This document shows, piece after piece, positions 10,057-18,911 of a stretch of DNA of 64,000 nucleotides (position 1 is its first letter; every line of letters begins with the position of its first letter). The notes below the pieces were generated by a model. That model searched no databases. It was not told where the DNA came from and saw only the letters and a list, made by a program, of their open reading frames with translations. The DNA comes from Brucella anthropi_A (GTDB taxonomy: Bacteria > Pseudomonadota > Alphaproteobacteria > Rhizobiales > Rhizobiaceae), in assembly GCF_046630315.1 (NCBI RefSeq), contig NZ_LQBD01000033.1, forward strand, positions 62,001 to 126,000. The letters are read 5' to 3'. Made by a program: the position numbers and the translations under genes.

Positions 10057-11319
10057 GTGTCGCGCAGTTCTTATCTCTTCACCAGCGAATCTGTGTCCGA
10101 AGGACATCCGGACAAGGTTTGCGACCGCATCTCCGATGAAATCGTGGACATGATCTACAAGGAAGCGCGCCGCACCGGCGTCGATCCATGGTCTGTCCGT
10201 GTTGCCTGCGAAACGCTTGCCACCACCAATCGCGTGGTCATTGCCGGCGAAGTGCGCGTGCCGGATACATTCCTGAAGAAGAATAAGGACGGCACGATCG
10301 CCCATGATGCCGCCGGGCATCCGCTGATCAACCCGTCGCGTTTCCGCTCGGCGGCCCGCAAGGCGATCCGCGAAATCGGCTATGAGCAGGATGGCTTCAA
10401 CTGGAAGACCGTGAAGATCGACGTGCTTCTGCATCCGCAATCCGCCGACATCGCGCAAGGCGTGGACAATGCCGCCGACCGTCAGGGTGAGGAAGGCGCG
10501 GGCGATCAGGGCATCATGTTCGGCTATGCCTGCCGCGAAACCCCGGACCTGATGCCGGCGCCGATCTATTATTCGCACAAGATTCTCGAAAAGCTCTCCG
10601 AGGCCCGCCACAAGGGCGAGGGCGACGCGGGCAAGCTCGGTCCCGACGCCAAGAGCCAGGTCACGGTGCGTTACGAGAATGGCAAGGCTGCCGAGGTTAC
10701 GCAGATTGTTCTCTCCACGCAGCATCTGGATGCAAGCTGGGATTCGAAAAAGGTCCGCTCGGTCGTCGAGCCCTATATCCGTGAGGCTCTGGGCGAGCTT
10801 CCGATTGCAGCCAACTGCAACTGGTACATCAACCCGACCGGCAAGTTCGTCATTGGCGGGCCCGACGGCGATGCCGGTCTGACGGGCCGCAAGATCATCG
10901 TGGATACCTATGGCGGGGCCGCGCCGCATGGCGGCGGCGCATTCTCGGGCAAGGACACGACCAAGGTGGATCGTTCCGCTGCCTATGCCGCGCGCTATCT
11001 TGCCAAGAATGTGGTTGCCGCCGGTCTTGCCGACCGCTGCACGATCCAGCTTTCCTATGCCATTGGCGTCGCGCAGCCGCTTTCGGTTTATGTCGATCTG
11101 CATGGCACCGGCAAAGTGGCTGAATCTGCAGTCGAGGAAGCGCTTCGTGAAGTCATGGACCTGTCGCCCACCGGCATCCGCAAGCATCTCGACCTCAACA
11201 AGCCGATCTATGCCAAGACGTCGTCCTATGGTCATTTCGGTCGCAAGCCGGGCCGTGACGGTTCCTTCTCCTGGGAGAAGACCGATCTCACCAAGGCGTT
11301 GAAGGCAGCGGTAGCGTAA
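10057..11319 (+). CDS. metK: S-adenosylmethionine synthetase
   Basis: 420 residues. MetK makes S-adenosylmethionine from methionine and ATP. Signatures include FTSESVSEGHPDKVCD at the N-terminus (His and Asp of the ATP site), GAGDQGIMFGYA, and the phosphate-binding loop GGGAFSGKDTTKVDRS. The GTG at 10057 is six bases after AAGAGGGG (10043-10050) and gives the normal VSRSSYLFTSES N-terminus; the open frame reaches further upstream but without a ribosome site. Followed by trmB, a user of SAM. Confidence 0.97.
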   Translation: MSRSSYLFTSESVSEGHPDKVCDRISDEIVDMIYKEARRTGVDPWSVRVACETLATTNRVVIAGEVRVPDTFLKKNKDGTIAHDAAGHPLINPSRFRSAARKAIREIGYEQDGFNWKTVKIDVLLHPQSADIAQGVDNAADRQGEEGAGDQGIMFGYACRETPDLMPAPIYYSHKILEKLSEARHKGEGDAGKLGPDAKSQVTVRYENGKAAEVTQIVLSTQHLDASWDSKKVRSVVEPYIREALGELPIAANCNWYINPTGKFVIGGPDGDAGLTGRKIIVDTYGGAAPHGGGAFSGKDTTKVDRSAAYAARYLAKNVVAAGLADRCTIQLSYAIGVAQPLSVYVDLHGTGKVAESAVEEALREVMDLSPTGIRKHLDLNKPIYAKTSSYGHFGRKPGRDGSFSWEKTDLTKALKAAVA

Positions 11320-11436
11320 CTTCCTGCCGGAAAGTTGCATCACGGGCTGCATGGCGTTATGTGTCGGGCAAATTTCGGAGGGCGCGGTCTTTGATCGCGC
11401 TCTTCTGCTATTGGAGCGCATCCCGATGGATAAACT

Positions 11437-12138
11437 ATGACCGAAGAAACTCATCCTCTGCGCGGTGCCGGAAATTTTTTCGGCCGTCGCCACGGCAAGC
11501 CCCTGCGCAACCATCAAAAGAACCTGTTCGAGGATATTCTGCCGCGCCTGAAGATCGATGTCGAAAGCCCGGCGCCACAGGATCTGCGCACGCTTTTTGA
11601 AGCGAAGGTCGATGCGGTGCGTCTGGAAATCGGTTTTGGCGGCGGTGAGCATCTGCACCATGAGACGGGCCGCTATCCGCAGACGGGTTTCATCGGCGTC
11701 GAGCCGTTCATCAACGGCATGGCCAAGATGCTTGCCGCATTGGACAGCCAGCCGCGACACAACCTGCGCCTTTATGACGAGGATGCAACGGCGGTGCTGG
11801 ACTGGCTGCCGGACACCTCCTTGTCGGGTATCGATCTTTTCTATCCCGATCCATGGCACAAGCGTCGCCACTGGAAGCGCCGTTTTGTGAGTGACGCCAA
11901 TCTCGACCGCTTTGCCCGTGTCCTCAAGCCCGGCGCAATATTCCGTTTCGCGTCCGACATCGAACATTATGTCAACTGGACGCTCCAGCATTGCCGTCGC
12001 CATCCCGCCTTCGACTGGCAGGCGGAAGGCCCGTCCGACTGGAATGATGCCTATGAAGGCTGGCCGGGAACGCGCTATGAAGCGAAGGCTTTTCGCGAAG
12101 GCCGGTGCGCCGCTTATCTGACCTTTATCCGCATTTGA
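11437..12138 (+). CDS. trmB: tRNA (guanine-N7-)-methyltransferase
   Basis: 233 residues. TrmB forms m7G46 in tRNA using SAM. The SAM-binding loop is EIGFGGGEHL; FYPDPWHKRRHWKRRFV is the family's catalytic PDPWxKxxHxKRR motif. The N-terminus GAGNFFGRRHGKPLRNHQ is the usual RRxGK region. The 117-base gap after metK contains an imperfect GC-rich hairpin (about 11381-11407) but no convincing terminator. Confidence 0.96.
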   Translation: MTEETHPLRGAGNFFGRRHGKPLRNHQKNLFEDILPRLKIDVESPAPQDLRTLFEAKVDAVRLEIGFGGGEHLHHETGRYPQTGFIGVEPFINGMAKMLAALDSQPRHNLRLYDEDATAVLDWLPDTSLSGIDLFYPDPWHKRRHWKRRFVSDANLDRFARVLKPGAIFRFASDIEHYVNWTLQHCRRHPAFDWQAEGPSDWNDAYEGWPGTRYEAKAFREGRCAAYLTFIRI

Positions 12139-12181
12139 GGCCGCCAGCGGTAAAGGCGTCTGATGGAACATCAGAAGCGGT

Positions 12182-12211
12182 CTTGAAAAAATCCGCTTCC
12201 GCTGGTATATA
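12182..12211 (+). promoter_or_regulatory. Promoter of the rimP-nusA-infB operon
   Basis: TTGAAA at 12183-12188, a 17-base spacer, TATATA at 12206-12211. It also fits the rhizobial housekeeping form CTTGAC-N17-CTATAT. Transcription should begin near 12218, just before the hairpin pair at 12221-12269. Confidence 0.65.
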
Positions 12212-12220
12212 AGTTTCAAA

Positions 12221-12269
12221 TTCTTGGTCGTTCGAACAAGAGTGGGTCCACCCGGTCCCGCTCTTTTTT
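12221..12269 (+). promoter_or_regulatory. Attenuator-like hairpin pair in the rimP leader
   Basis: A strong terminator (AAGAGTGGG 12238-12246, CCCGCTCTT 12257-12265, with the T-run reaching 12269) lies about 20 bases after the predicted start of transcription. An alternative stem, TTCTTG 12221-12226 with CAAGAG 12237-12242, uses the 5' arm of the terminator, so the two exclude each other. In E. coli the equivalent leader has terminators through which NusA autoregulates the operon; here the mechanism is inferred. Confidence 0.6.
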
Positions 12270-12322
12270 GTTACTTGCGGCCAGCTTGAAGAGGCTTTGC
12301 AGCCTTTTGAAAGGTACTTAGG

Positions 12323-12997
12323 TTGACGGAACAGGTTCAGGCAAACGAAGCAGAAGCGCTCGCGGCAGACGCGGATGAACGTATCATCCGCGAGACGGGC
12401 ATCGATGCGAAAGTGGCTTCCATCATCGAACCCATCATCAATACGCTGGGCTTCCGGCTGGTGCGTGTGCGTCTTTCGGGGCTGAACGGCCAGACCTTGC
12501 AGATCATGGCCGAGCGTCCCGATGGCACGATGACTGTCGATGATTGCGAACTGGTCAGCCGCACGGTTGCGCCGGTTCTCGACGTGGAAGATCCGATCAA
12601 CGGAAAATACCATCTGGAGATTTCGTCTCCCGGTATCGACCGTCCGCTGGTCAGAAAGTCGGACTTTGCCGACTGGGCCGGCCATATCGCAAAGGTGGAA
12701 ACCTCCATCGTCCATGAAGGCCGCAAGAAATTCCGCGGACGTATCGTCATGGGCGATGCGGAGTCTGTCGTGATCGAAAGCGACCAGATTTCCTATGGCA
12801 GCGAGCCTGTCGTGCGCATTCCATTCGATCTGATCGCGGATGCACGTCTCGTGCTGACCGATGACCTGATTCGCGATGCGCTGCGCAAGGACAAGGCCCT
12901 GCGCGAAGGCCGTATTCCCGGTGACGATCTCGGTAGCGACGAGGCGGACGGACAGTCCGGTGAAGCCGCATCGGGTGAAGCCGAAGAGAAAGAATAA
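12323..12997 (+). CDS. rimP: Ribosome maturation factor RimP
   Basis: 224 residues. RimP assists late 30S assembly. Family segments are LGFRLVRVRLSG, DCELVSRTVAPVLDVEDPI and YHLEISSPGIDRPL. The acidic C-terminal tail (DEADGQSGEAASGEAEEKE) is an extension common in alphaproteobacteria. The TTG at 12323 is chosen because GAAAGG at 12309-12314 lies eight bases before it and no ATG starts in frame before conserved residues. First gene of the operon, preceded by the attenuator-like leader. Confidence 0.94.
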   Translation: MTEQVQANEAEALAADADERIIRETGIDAKVASIIEPIINTLGFRLVRVRLSGLNGQTLQIMAERPDGTMTVDDCELVSRTVAPVLDVEDPINGKYHLEISSPGIDRPLVRKSDFADWAGHIAKVETSIVHEGRKKFRGRIVMGDAESVVIESDQISYGSEPVVRIPFDLIADARLVLTDDLIRDALRKDKALREGRIPGDDLGSDEADGQSGEAASGEAEEKE

Positions 12998-13050
12998 GTT
13001 TCAGGCGTCCGGCATCTTGAGGAGCCGGATGCGACACCAAGGAGAGTCCA

Positions 13051-14658
13051 ATGGCAGTCAGTGCTAACAGGCTGGAGCTTCTGCAGATCGCCGATGCGGT
13101 CGCACGCGAGAAGTCGATCGACCGCGAGATCGTTCTTGCGGCCATGGCCGATGCGATCCAGAAGGCCGCGCGCTCGCGCTACGGTCAGGAAAGCAACATC
13201 CGCGCGGACATCAATGCGAAATCCGGCGAGATCAAGCTGCAGCGCCTGCTGGAAGTCGTGGAAAATGTCGAGGATTACGCGACGCAGATTTCGCTGTTCA
13301 TGGCGCGCGAACGTAACCCCGATGCGCAGGTTGGCGATTTCATCGCCGATCAGCTGCCGCCGATGGATTTCGGCCGTATCGCCGCCCAGTCCGCCAAGCA
13401 GGTGATCGTGCAGAAAGTGCGCGAGGCTGAGCGCGACCGCCAGTATGACGAATACAAGGATCGTGTCGGCGAGATCGTCAACGGCACCGTCAAGCGCGTC
13501 GAATATGGCAATGTGATCGTCGATCTCGGCCGTGGCGAAGCCATTGTGCGCCGCGACGAGCTGATCCCGCGTGAAGCTTTCCGCTATGGCGATCGCATCC
13601 GCGCCTATGTCTATGACGTGCGCCGCGAACAGCGCGGCCCGCAGATTTTCCTGTCGCGCACCCACCCGTCCTTCATGGCCAAGCTCTTCACCATGGAAGT
13701 TCCGGAAATCTACGACGGCATCATCGAGATCAAGTCGGTGGCCCGCGATCCGGGTTCCCGCGCCAAGATCGCCGTGGTATCGCGTGACGCGTCGATTGAT
13801 CCTGTCGGCGCCTGCGTCGGTATGCGCGGTTCCCGCGTTCAGGCTGTCGTCGGCGAATTGCAGGGCGAAAAGATCGACATCATTCCCTGGTCGCCGGATG
13901 CGGCTTCCTTCATCGTCAACGCGCTTCAGCCGGCTGAAGTCGCCAAGGTTGTTCTTGATGAAGACGCCGAACGTATTGAAGTTGTCGTCCCGAATGACCA
14001 ACTATCACTTGCAATCGGTCGTCGCGGCCAGAATGTGCGCCTTGCTTCCCAGCTTACGGGCTGGGACATAGACATCCTGACGGAAGACGAGGAATCCGAA
14101 CGTCGCCAGAAGGAATTCGCAGAACGTTCGACCCTCTTCATGGAAGCGCTCAACGTGGACGAGATGGTGGGTCAGGTTCTGGCCTCCGAAGGTTTCGCAT
14201 CCGTTGAAGAACTGGCCTATGTCGAGCCGGGCGAAATCGCCTCCATCGATGGTTTCGATGAGGATACGGCTGGCGAAATCCAGGATCGTGCCCGCGAATA
14301 TCTGGATCGCATCGAAAGCGAACAGGATGGACGCCGCAAGGAACTGGGCGTTGAAGACGAGCTGCGTGAGCTGCCGGGCATGACCACGGCGATGCTGGTG
14401 GCTGTCGGTGAAGATGGCGTCAAGACGATTGAGGACTTCGCCGGTTATGCCGTCGATGATCTGGTTGGCTGGCGTGAACGCAAGGACGGCGAAACCGTCG
14501 CTCATAGCGGCATCTTCTCGGCTTTCGACGTTTCGCGCGTCGATGCGGAACAGATGGTCCTGGCTGCGCGTTTGAAGGCAGGATGGATCACGGAAGAAGA
14601 ACTGGCATCGGCTCAGGAAGAAGAAGCCGAAGCTGGTGAAGAGGAAACCGCTTCCTAA
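13051..14658 (+). CDS. nusA: Transcription termination/antitermination factor NusA
   Basis: 535 residues. NusA binds RNA polymerase and modulates pausing, termination and antitermination. Domains in order: N-terminal polymerase-binding domain (1-125), S1 (about 135-200, IVNGTVKRVEYGNVIVDL), two KH domains (230-345; ACVGMRGSRVQ and LAIGRRGQNVRLA), and C-terminal helix-hairpin-helix repeats (LASEGFASVEELAYV, REYLDRI to PGMTTAMLVAVGEDGVKTIEDFA). An acidic tail ends the protein. Preceded by an AAGGAGAG ribosome site. NusA may also act on the rimP leader. Confidence 0.97.
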   Translation: MAVSANRLELLQIADAVAREKSIDREIVLAAMADAIQKAARSRYGQESNIRADINAKSGEIKLQRLLEVVENVEDYATQISLFMARERNPDAQVGDFIADQLPPMDFGRIAAQSAKQVIVQKVREAERDRQYDEYKDRVGEIVNGTVKRVEYGNVIVDLGRGEAIVRRDELIPREAFRYGDRIRAYVYDVRREQRGPQIFLSRTHPSFMAKLFTMEVPEIYDGIIEIKSVARDPGSRAKIAVVSRDASIDPVGACVGMRGSRVQAVVGELQGEKIDIIPWSPDAASFIVNALQPAEVAKVVLDEDAERIEVVVPNDQLSLAIGRRGQNVRLASQLTGWDIDILTEDEESERRQKEFAERSTLFMEALNVDEMVGQVLASEGFASVEELAYVEPGEIASIDGFDEDTAGEIQDRAREYLDRIESEQDGRRKELGVEDELRELPGMTTAMLVAVGEDGVKTIEDFAGYAVDDLVGWRERKDGETVAHSGIFSAFDVSRVDAEQMVLAARLKAGWITEEELASAQEEEAEAGEEETAS

Positions 14659-14752
14659 GATGCGCATTCCGAAAACCGTGAAACGGTTTTCGGGAAAGAT
14701 GCGCGTCGGATTAGAGCGCCGATCCGATCCAATCAGATCGAAACGCGCTCTA
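14659..14752. repeat. RIME-like palindromic repeat (copy 1)
   Basis: Begins right after the nusA stop. The first palindrome pairs GATGCGC and CGAAAACCGT with ACGGTTTTCG and GATGCGC-side bases (to 14705); the second pairs TAGAGCGC 14712-14719 with GCGCTCTA 14745-14752, containing GATC-rich sequence. The first part is shared with the copies at 34441, 43478 (inverted) and 47377. The rest of the 341-base gap to 15000 holds one more long stem (AGAGCCGCA 14773-14781 with TGCGGCTCT 14819-14827) and no credible gene. Confidence 0.8.
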
Positions 14753-14999
14753 GGAAGCGGGTTGGAAGGAAAAGAGCCGCATGGCTTCCTGCGTCTGGGG
14801 CAATTCAGGCGTAAGCTGTGCGGCTCTCGCAATTAGGCTCGATAACAAGGCCCTTGTTCATCTGAATTGATCGGCCAGTTCGGGTTTCGAGTGCGGTTGC
14901 GGCCATCTTACGGGTTGTGGCGGGGCTTTTGCTCTGGTACAGCGCCCGCGTTACGTCCGATGTGCGGGCAGGCCGCAATATGGCAAGACTGGAGTTGGC

Positions 15000-15614
15000 G
15001 TGGAGCAGGATATGAATGACAGAACCTGTATCGTCACGCGCGAAAGCGGTTCTGCCGATGATCTGATCCGTTTCGTGGCCGGCCCTGATGGTTCGGTGGT
15101 GCCGGACCTGAAAAGGAATCTGCCGGGCAGGGGATGCTGGGTCAAGGCCGAGCGTCGTCTGGTGGATGAAGCGGTCAAGCGCAAGCTTTTTGCGCGGGCG
15201 CTGAAAGAAGGTGTGACGCCGCAGGCGGATCTTGGCGCGCTGGTGGACCAGCTGCTGACGAAATCCGCTCTCGGCAGCCTTGCTCTGGCGCGCAAGGCCG
15301 GGGCTGTGGTGTCGGGCTCGACCAAGGTGGATCAGGCGATCCGCACCGGGACAGCCGCCATGGTGCTGCACGCAAAGGAAGCCGCCGCCGATGGTGTGCG
15401 CAAGCTCGATCAGGCTCGCCGCGCCGTGGTGCATCTGGATGGTCCGGAGATCCCTTCTTTCTCTCTTTTTACGGGAGAAGAAATGGATTTGGCATTTGGG
15501 GGCGGAAATGTGATACATGCAGCCGTGCTTGAAGGAAAGGCGGCAGCCGGGTTCGTAAAGCGGGCGCTTATGTTGCATCGCTATCGTGGTGAAAGCCTGT
15601 CGGACCTGGACTAG
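15000..15614 (+). CDS. RNA-binding protein, YlxR (RnpM) domain fused to an L7Ae-like domain
   Basis: 204 residues. The N-terminal YlxR/DUF448 domain shows RTCIVTRE, then the PGRGCWVK motif; the C-terminal half (KSALGSLALARKAGAVVSGSTKVDQAI) is an L7Ae/L30e-like RNA-binding domain, a fusion normal for alphaproteobacteria. YlxR proteins sit between nusA and infB; in Bacillus the homologue RnpM was reported to modulate RNase P. GTG 15000 has GGAG five bases upstream (14991-14994); ATG 15012 with GGAG at 15002-15005 is an alternative start. Function here is inferred. Confidence 0.88.
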   Translation: MEQDMNDRTCIVTRESGSADDLIRFVAGPDGSVVPDLKRNLPGRGCWVKAERRLVDEAVKRKLFARALKEGVTPQADLGALVDQLLTKSALGSLALARKAGAVVSGSTKVDQAIRTGTAAMVLHAKEAAADGVRKLDQARRAVVHLDGPEIPSFSLFTGEEMDLAFGGGNVIHAAVLEGKAAAGFVKRALMLHRYRGESLSDLD

Positions 15615-15617
15615 CGC

Positions 15618-15664
15618 ATGTCTCCCAAACGTGGGAACCGGTTTTGGGATAAAGGCATGCATGA
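15618..15664. repeat. RIME-like palindromic repeat (type B, copy 1)
   Basis: CATG at each end and an inner inverted repeat CCCAAACGTGGGAACC to GGTTTTGGG. Its core AAACGTGGGA-CGGTTTT is shared with the element at 29711. Intergenic, four bases after the rnpM-type gene. Confidence 0.7.
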
Positions 15665-15676
15665 AAACAAAAGCGT

Positions 15677-15717
15677 AAAGCGTGTCGTAAGAGTTTGATA
15701 CAATGGCGACACGCTTT
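15677..15717. repeat. 11-bp perfect inverted repeat upstream of infB
   Basis: AAAGCGTGTCG 15677-15687 pairs perfectly with CGACACGCTTT 15707-15717 over a 19-base loop. Second of three palindromes between rnpM and infB. Confidence 0.75.
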
Positions 15718-15780
15718 GGAGCGCACTCTGGAGGGGCCTGGCAGACCCTGGATTGGATTGCGCGTTGAAGCGGATGACTG

Positions 15781-15821
15781 GAGCATTATCCAACCTGACC
15801 CGGTCGCGTTGGATAATGCTC
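15781..15821. repeat. 14-bp perfect inverted repeat in the infB leader
   Basis: GAGCATTATCCAAC 15781-15794 pairs perfectly with GTTGGATAATGCTC 15808-15821 over a 13-base loop, 39 bases before the infB start. It has no T-run, so an intrinsic terminator is unlikely; an mRNA-stabilising or processing stem or a mobile palindrome is more likely. Confidence 0.8.
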
Positions 15822-15860
15822 GAGTAGAGCGGCCGGAGCCGCGAAGGAAACGGAAACGTA

Positions 15861-18737
15861 ATGAGCGATAAAACAAACGACGACAAGACGCTGAGCGTTA
15901 ATACGAAGAAGACGCTGACCATGAAGCGGCCAGGCGTCGAACAGAGCACCGTGCGCCAGAATTTCAGCCACGGCCGCACGAAGGCTGTCGTCGTTGAAAC
16001 CAAGAAGCGTAAGTTCTCGCGGCCTGACGAGAAGCCGGAAGTAGAGGCAGCGGCCCCACGGCCTGCGGCGCCGGCAGTTTCGGCACCTGCGGCTCCCGCG
16101 CCGGCAGCACCGGCCCCGGCACAGGCCGCACAGCCTGCTCCGGCCGTGCGCGCGCCGACGCCGGCAACGCCCGCGCCGAAGCCGGCAGCACCTGCTGCTC
16201 CGGTCACGAAGCCGCATGTCGCCCAGCAGCGCCCGGTGCAGCAGCGCCCCAGCGGCCAGCAGGCACAGCGTCCGCGCCCGTCCGACCGCTCCGGCATGGT
16301 GCTGAACACGCTGTCGCGCTCCGAAATGGATGCACGTCGCCGCGCGCTTGAAGAAGCGCAGGCCCGTGAAGTCGAGGAACGCGCGCGCGCTGTTGAGGAA
16401 GCCAAGCGCCGCGCCGAGGAAGATGCGCGCCGCGCCAAGGAACGGGAAGAATCTGCCCGTCGCCAGGCGGAAGAGGAAGCCCGTCTCAAGGCAGAGGCCG
16501 ATGCCCGCCGCAAGGCCGAGGAAGAAGCCGCCAAGCGCATGCCGCAGCCGGAAGCCCGCACCGAGCGTCGCGATGATGCGCGCCCGGCGCCGCAGGGCAG
16601 CCGCCCGCAACAGGGTCGTCCCCAGGGCAATCGTCCGCCGCAGGCTGGCCGCCCGCAGCAGGGTGGTCCGCGTCCGGCGGCGCCAAGCCTTGCCGATGCT
16701 GCCCCGATTCCGGGCAAGCCGCTTCCGCAGAGCCAGCTTCGCAAGCCCGGCCAGTCGGATGACGACGATGATCGTCGCGGCGCGGTCCGTCGCGGGGCTC
16801 CGGCGAAGCCGGAAGTACGCGCGCCGAAGGCCACGAAGGGCGATGATGATCGCCGTCGCGGCAAGCTGACGCTGACGAGCAATCTTGAGGAAGAGGGCCG
16901 TTCGCGCTCGCTTTCCGCGATGCGTCGCCGTCAGGAAAAGTTCAAGCGTTCGCAGATGCAGGAAACCCGCGAAAAGATTTCGCGTGAAGTGACCATTCCT
17001 GAAACCATCACGCTGCAGGAACTGGCCCAGCGCATGGCGGAGCGTTCCGTCGATATCATCAAGTACCTGATGAAGCAGGGCCAGATGATGAAGCCGGGCG
17101 ACGTCATCGATGCCGATACCGCACAGCTGATCGCCGAAGAATTCGGCCACACCGTCAAGCGCGTTGCTGAATCGGACGTTGAAGAAGGCATCTTCAACGT
17201 GGAAGACAATCAGGCTGCCATGGTTTCGCGTCCGCCGGTCGTGACCATCATGGGCCACGTCGACCACGGCAAGACCTCGCTGCTCGACGCCATCCGTCAT
17301 GCCAATGTCGTGTCGGGCGAAGCCGGCGGCATCACCCAGCATATCGGTGCTTATCAGGTCGAACAGAACGGCCAGAAGATCACCTTCATCGATACGCCGG
17401 GCCACGCCGCGTTCACCGCAATGCGTGCCCGCGGTGCGCAGGCAACCGATATTGCCATTCTGGTGGTTGCCGCCGACGACAGCGTGATGCCGCAGACGAT
17501 CGAATCGATCAACCACGCCAAGGCGGCCGGTGTGCCGATCATCGTGGCGATCAACAAGATCGACAAGCCTGCCGCCGATCCGCAGAAGGTTCGTACTGCA
17601 CTGTTGCAGCATGAAGTCTTCGTGGAATCGATGGGCGGTGAAGTGCTCGACGTCGAAGTGTCGGCCAAGAACAAGATCAACCTCGACAAGCTGCTCGACG
17701 CAGTTCTGCTTCAGGCGGAAATGCTCGACCTGCAAGCCGATCCGACCCGCACCGCCGAAGGTGTGGTCATCGAAGCCCAGCTCGATCGTGGTCGCGGTTC
17801 GGTTGCCACCGTTCTGGTCCAGAAGGGCTCGCTGCATCCAGGCGACATTCTCGTTGCCGGCAGCGAATGGGGCCGTGTGCGCGCCCTGGTCAATGACCGT
17901 GGCGAGCATGTCAAGGAAGCCGGTCCGGCAATGCCGGTCGAAATCCTCGGCCTTCAGGGAACGCCGCAGGCGGGCGACCGTTTCGCAGTGGTTGCCAATG
18001 AAGCCAAGGCACGTGAAATCGCCGAGTATCGCCAGCGACTGGCGCGCGACAAGGCTGTTGCACGCCAGTCCGGCGCCCGCGGCTCGCTCGAGCAGATGAT
18101 GAACCAGCTCCAGGTGTCGGGCACGAAGGAATTCCCGCTCGTCATCAAGGGCGACGTGCAGGGTTCCATCGAAGCGATCTCGAATGCGCTGGACAAGCTC
18201 GGCACCGACGAAGTTCGCGCCCGCATCGTCCATTCGGGCGCAGGCGGCATCACGGAAAGCGACGTGTCGCTCGCCGAGGCTTCCAACGCCGCGATCATCG
18301 GCTTCAACGTCCGCGCCAACAAGCAGGCCCGCGACGCAGCCGATCAGCAGGGCATCGAAATCCGCTACTACAACATCATCTATGATCTCATCGATGACGT
18401 TAAGGCGGCGATGTCGGGCCTTCTGTCGCCGGAGCGTCGCGAAACCTTCCTTGGCAATGCGGAGATTCTCGAAGTCTTCAACATCACCAAGGTTGGCAAG
18501 GTCGCCGGTTGCCGTGTCACCGAAGGCAAGGTCGAGCGCGGCGCAGGTGTCCGCCTCATCCGCGACAACGTGGTCATCCACGAAGGCAAGCTCAAGACGC
18601 TCAAGCGCTTCAAGGACGAAGTGTCGGAAGTTCCGGCCGGTCAGGAATGCGGTATGGCGTTCGAGAACTACGACGATATTCGCGCAGGCGATGTCATCGA
18701 AGCCTTCCGCGTCGAACACGTTTCGCGCACGCTCTAA
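15861..18737 (+). CDS. infB: Translation initiation factor IF-2
   Basis: 958 residues. IF-2 is the GTPase that brings initiator tRNA to the 30S subunit. Residues about 55-115 are an Ala/Pro-rich low-complexity linker, 150-230 a highly charged helix (EEAKRRAEEDARRAKEREE), then the conserved IF-2 N2 region. The G domain begins near residue 464 with GHVDHGKTS (G1), DTPGHAAF (G3) and NKIDKP (G4); the C-terminal domains bind fMet-tRNA. The long alpha-type N-terminal extension is normal. A strong terminator follows at 18746. Confidence 0.98.
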   Translation: MSDKTNDDKTLSVNTKKTLTMKRPGVEQSTVRQNFSHGRTKAVVVETKKRKFSRPDEKPEVEAAAPRPAAPAVSAPAAPAPAAPAPAQAAQPAPAVRAPTPATPAPKPAAPAAPVTKPHVAQQRPVQQRPSGQQAQRPRPSDRSGMVLNTLSRSEMDARRRALEEAQAREVEERARAVEEAKRRAEEDARRAKEREESARRQAEEEARLKAEADARRKAEEEAAKRMPQPEARTERRDDARPAPQGSRPQQGRPQGNRPPQAGRPQQGGPRPAAPSLADAAPIPGKPLPQSQLRKPGQSDDDDDRRGAVRRGAPAKPEVRAPKATKGDDDRRRGKLTLTSNLEEEGRSRSLSAMRRRQEKFKRSQMQETREKISREVTIPETITLQELAQRMAERSVDIIKYLMKQGQMMKPGDVIDADTAQLIAEEFGHTVKRVAESDVEEGIFNVEDNQAAMVSRPPVVTIMGHVDHGKTSLLDAIRHANVVSGEAGGITQHIGAYQVEQNGQKITFIDTPGHAAFTAMRARGAQATDIAILVVAADDSVMPQTIESINHAKAAGVPIIVAINKIDKPAADPQKVRTALLQHEVFVESMGGEVLDVEVSAKNKINLDKLLDAVLLQAEMLDLQADPTRTAEGVVIEAQLDRGRGSVATVLVQKGSLHPGDILVAGSEWGRVRALVNDRGEHVKEAGPAMPVEILGLQGTPQAGDRFAVVANEAKAREIAEYRQRLARDKAVARQSGARGSLEQMMNQLQVSGTKEFPLVIKGDVQGSIEAISNALDKLGTDEVRARIVHSGAGGITESDVSLAEASNAAIIGFNVRANKQARDAADQQGIEIRYYNIIYDLIDDVKAAMSGLLSPERRETFLGNAEILEVFNITKVGKVAGCRVTEGKVERGAGVRLIRDNVVIHEGKLKTLKRFKDEVSEVPAGQECGMAFENYDDIRAGDVIEAFRVEHVSRTL

Positions 18738-18745
18738 AAACTTTG

Positions 18746-18780
18746 AGCCGGACCGTCCCAATTGGGCGGTCCGGCTTTCT
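18746..18780 (+). terminator. Terminator after infB
   Basis: AGCCGGACCG 18746-18755 pairs with CGGTCCGGCT 18767-18776, with an inner CCCAATTGGG palindrome as loop, followed by TTCT. It separates infB from rbfA-truB; a possible promoter (CTGGAT, 16 bases, CATAAT, near 18811-18838) restarts transcription. Confidence 0.75.
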
Positions 18781-18911
18781 ATTGCCCGGTTCCGAGGGTC
18801 TGACTCCCATCTGGATTGTGGTAGGTTGCGCCCATAATTTTCAAGTCATGCGGTCGGACAGCCTGAGGGTTGGACGCCGGTTTATGGCTGTTTATCGAGG
18901 ATTTAACTGTT

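Noticed and set aside
10051..12219. 722-codon minus-strand open frame opposite metK and trmB
   Set aside because: Covers two unambiguous genes in the opposite direction and shows no domain.
15786..18761. Very long open frame on the minus strand opposite infB (about 990 codons)
   Set aside because: It is the antisense shadow of a GC-rich gene with strong codon bias; no ribosome site, no recognisable domain, and infB is certain.
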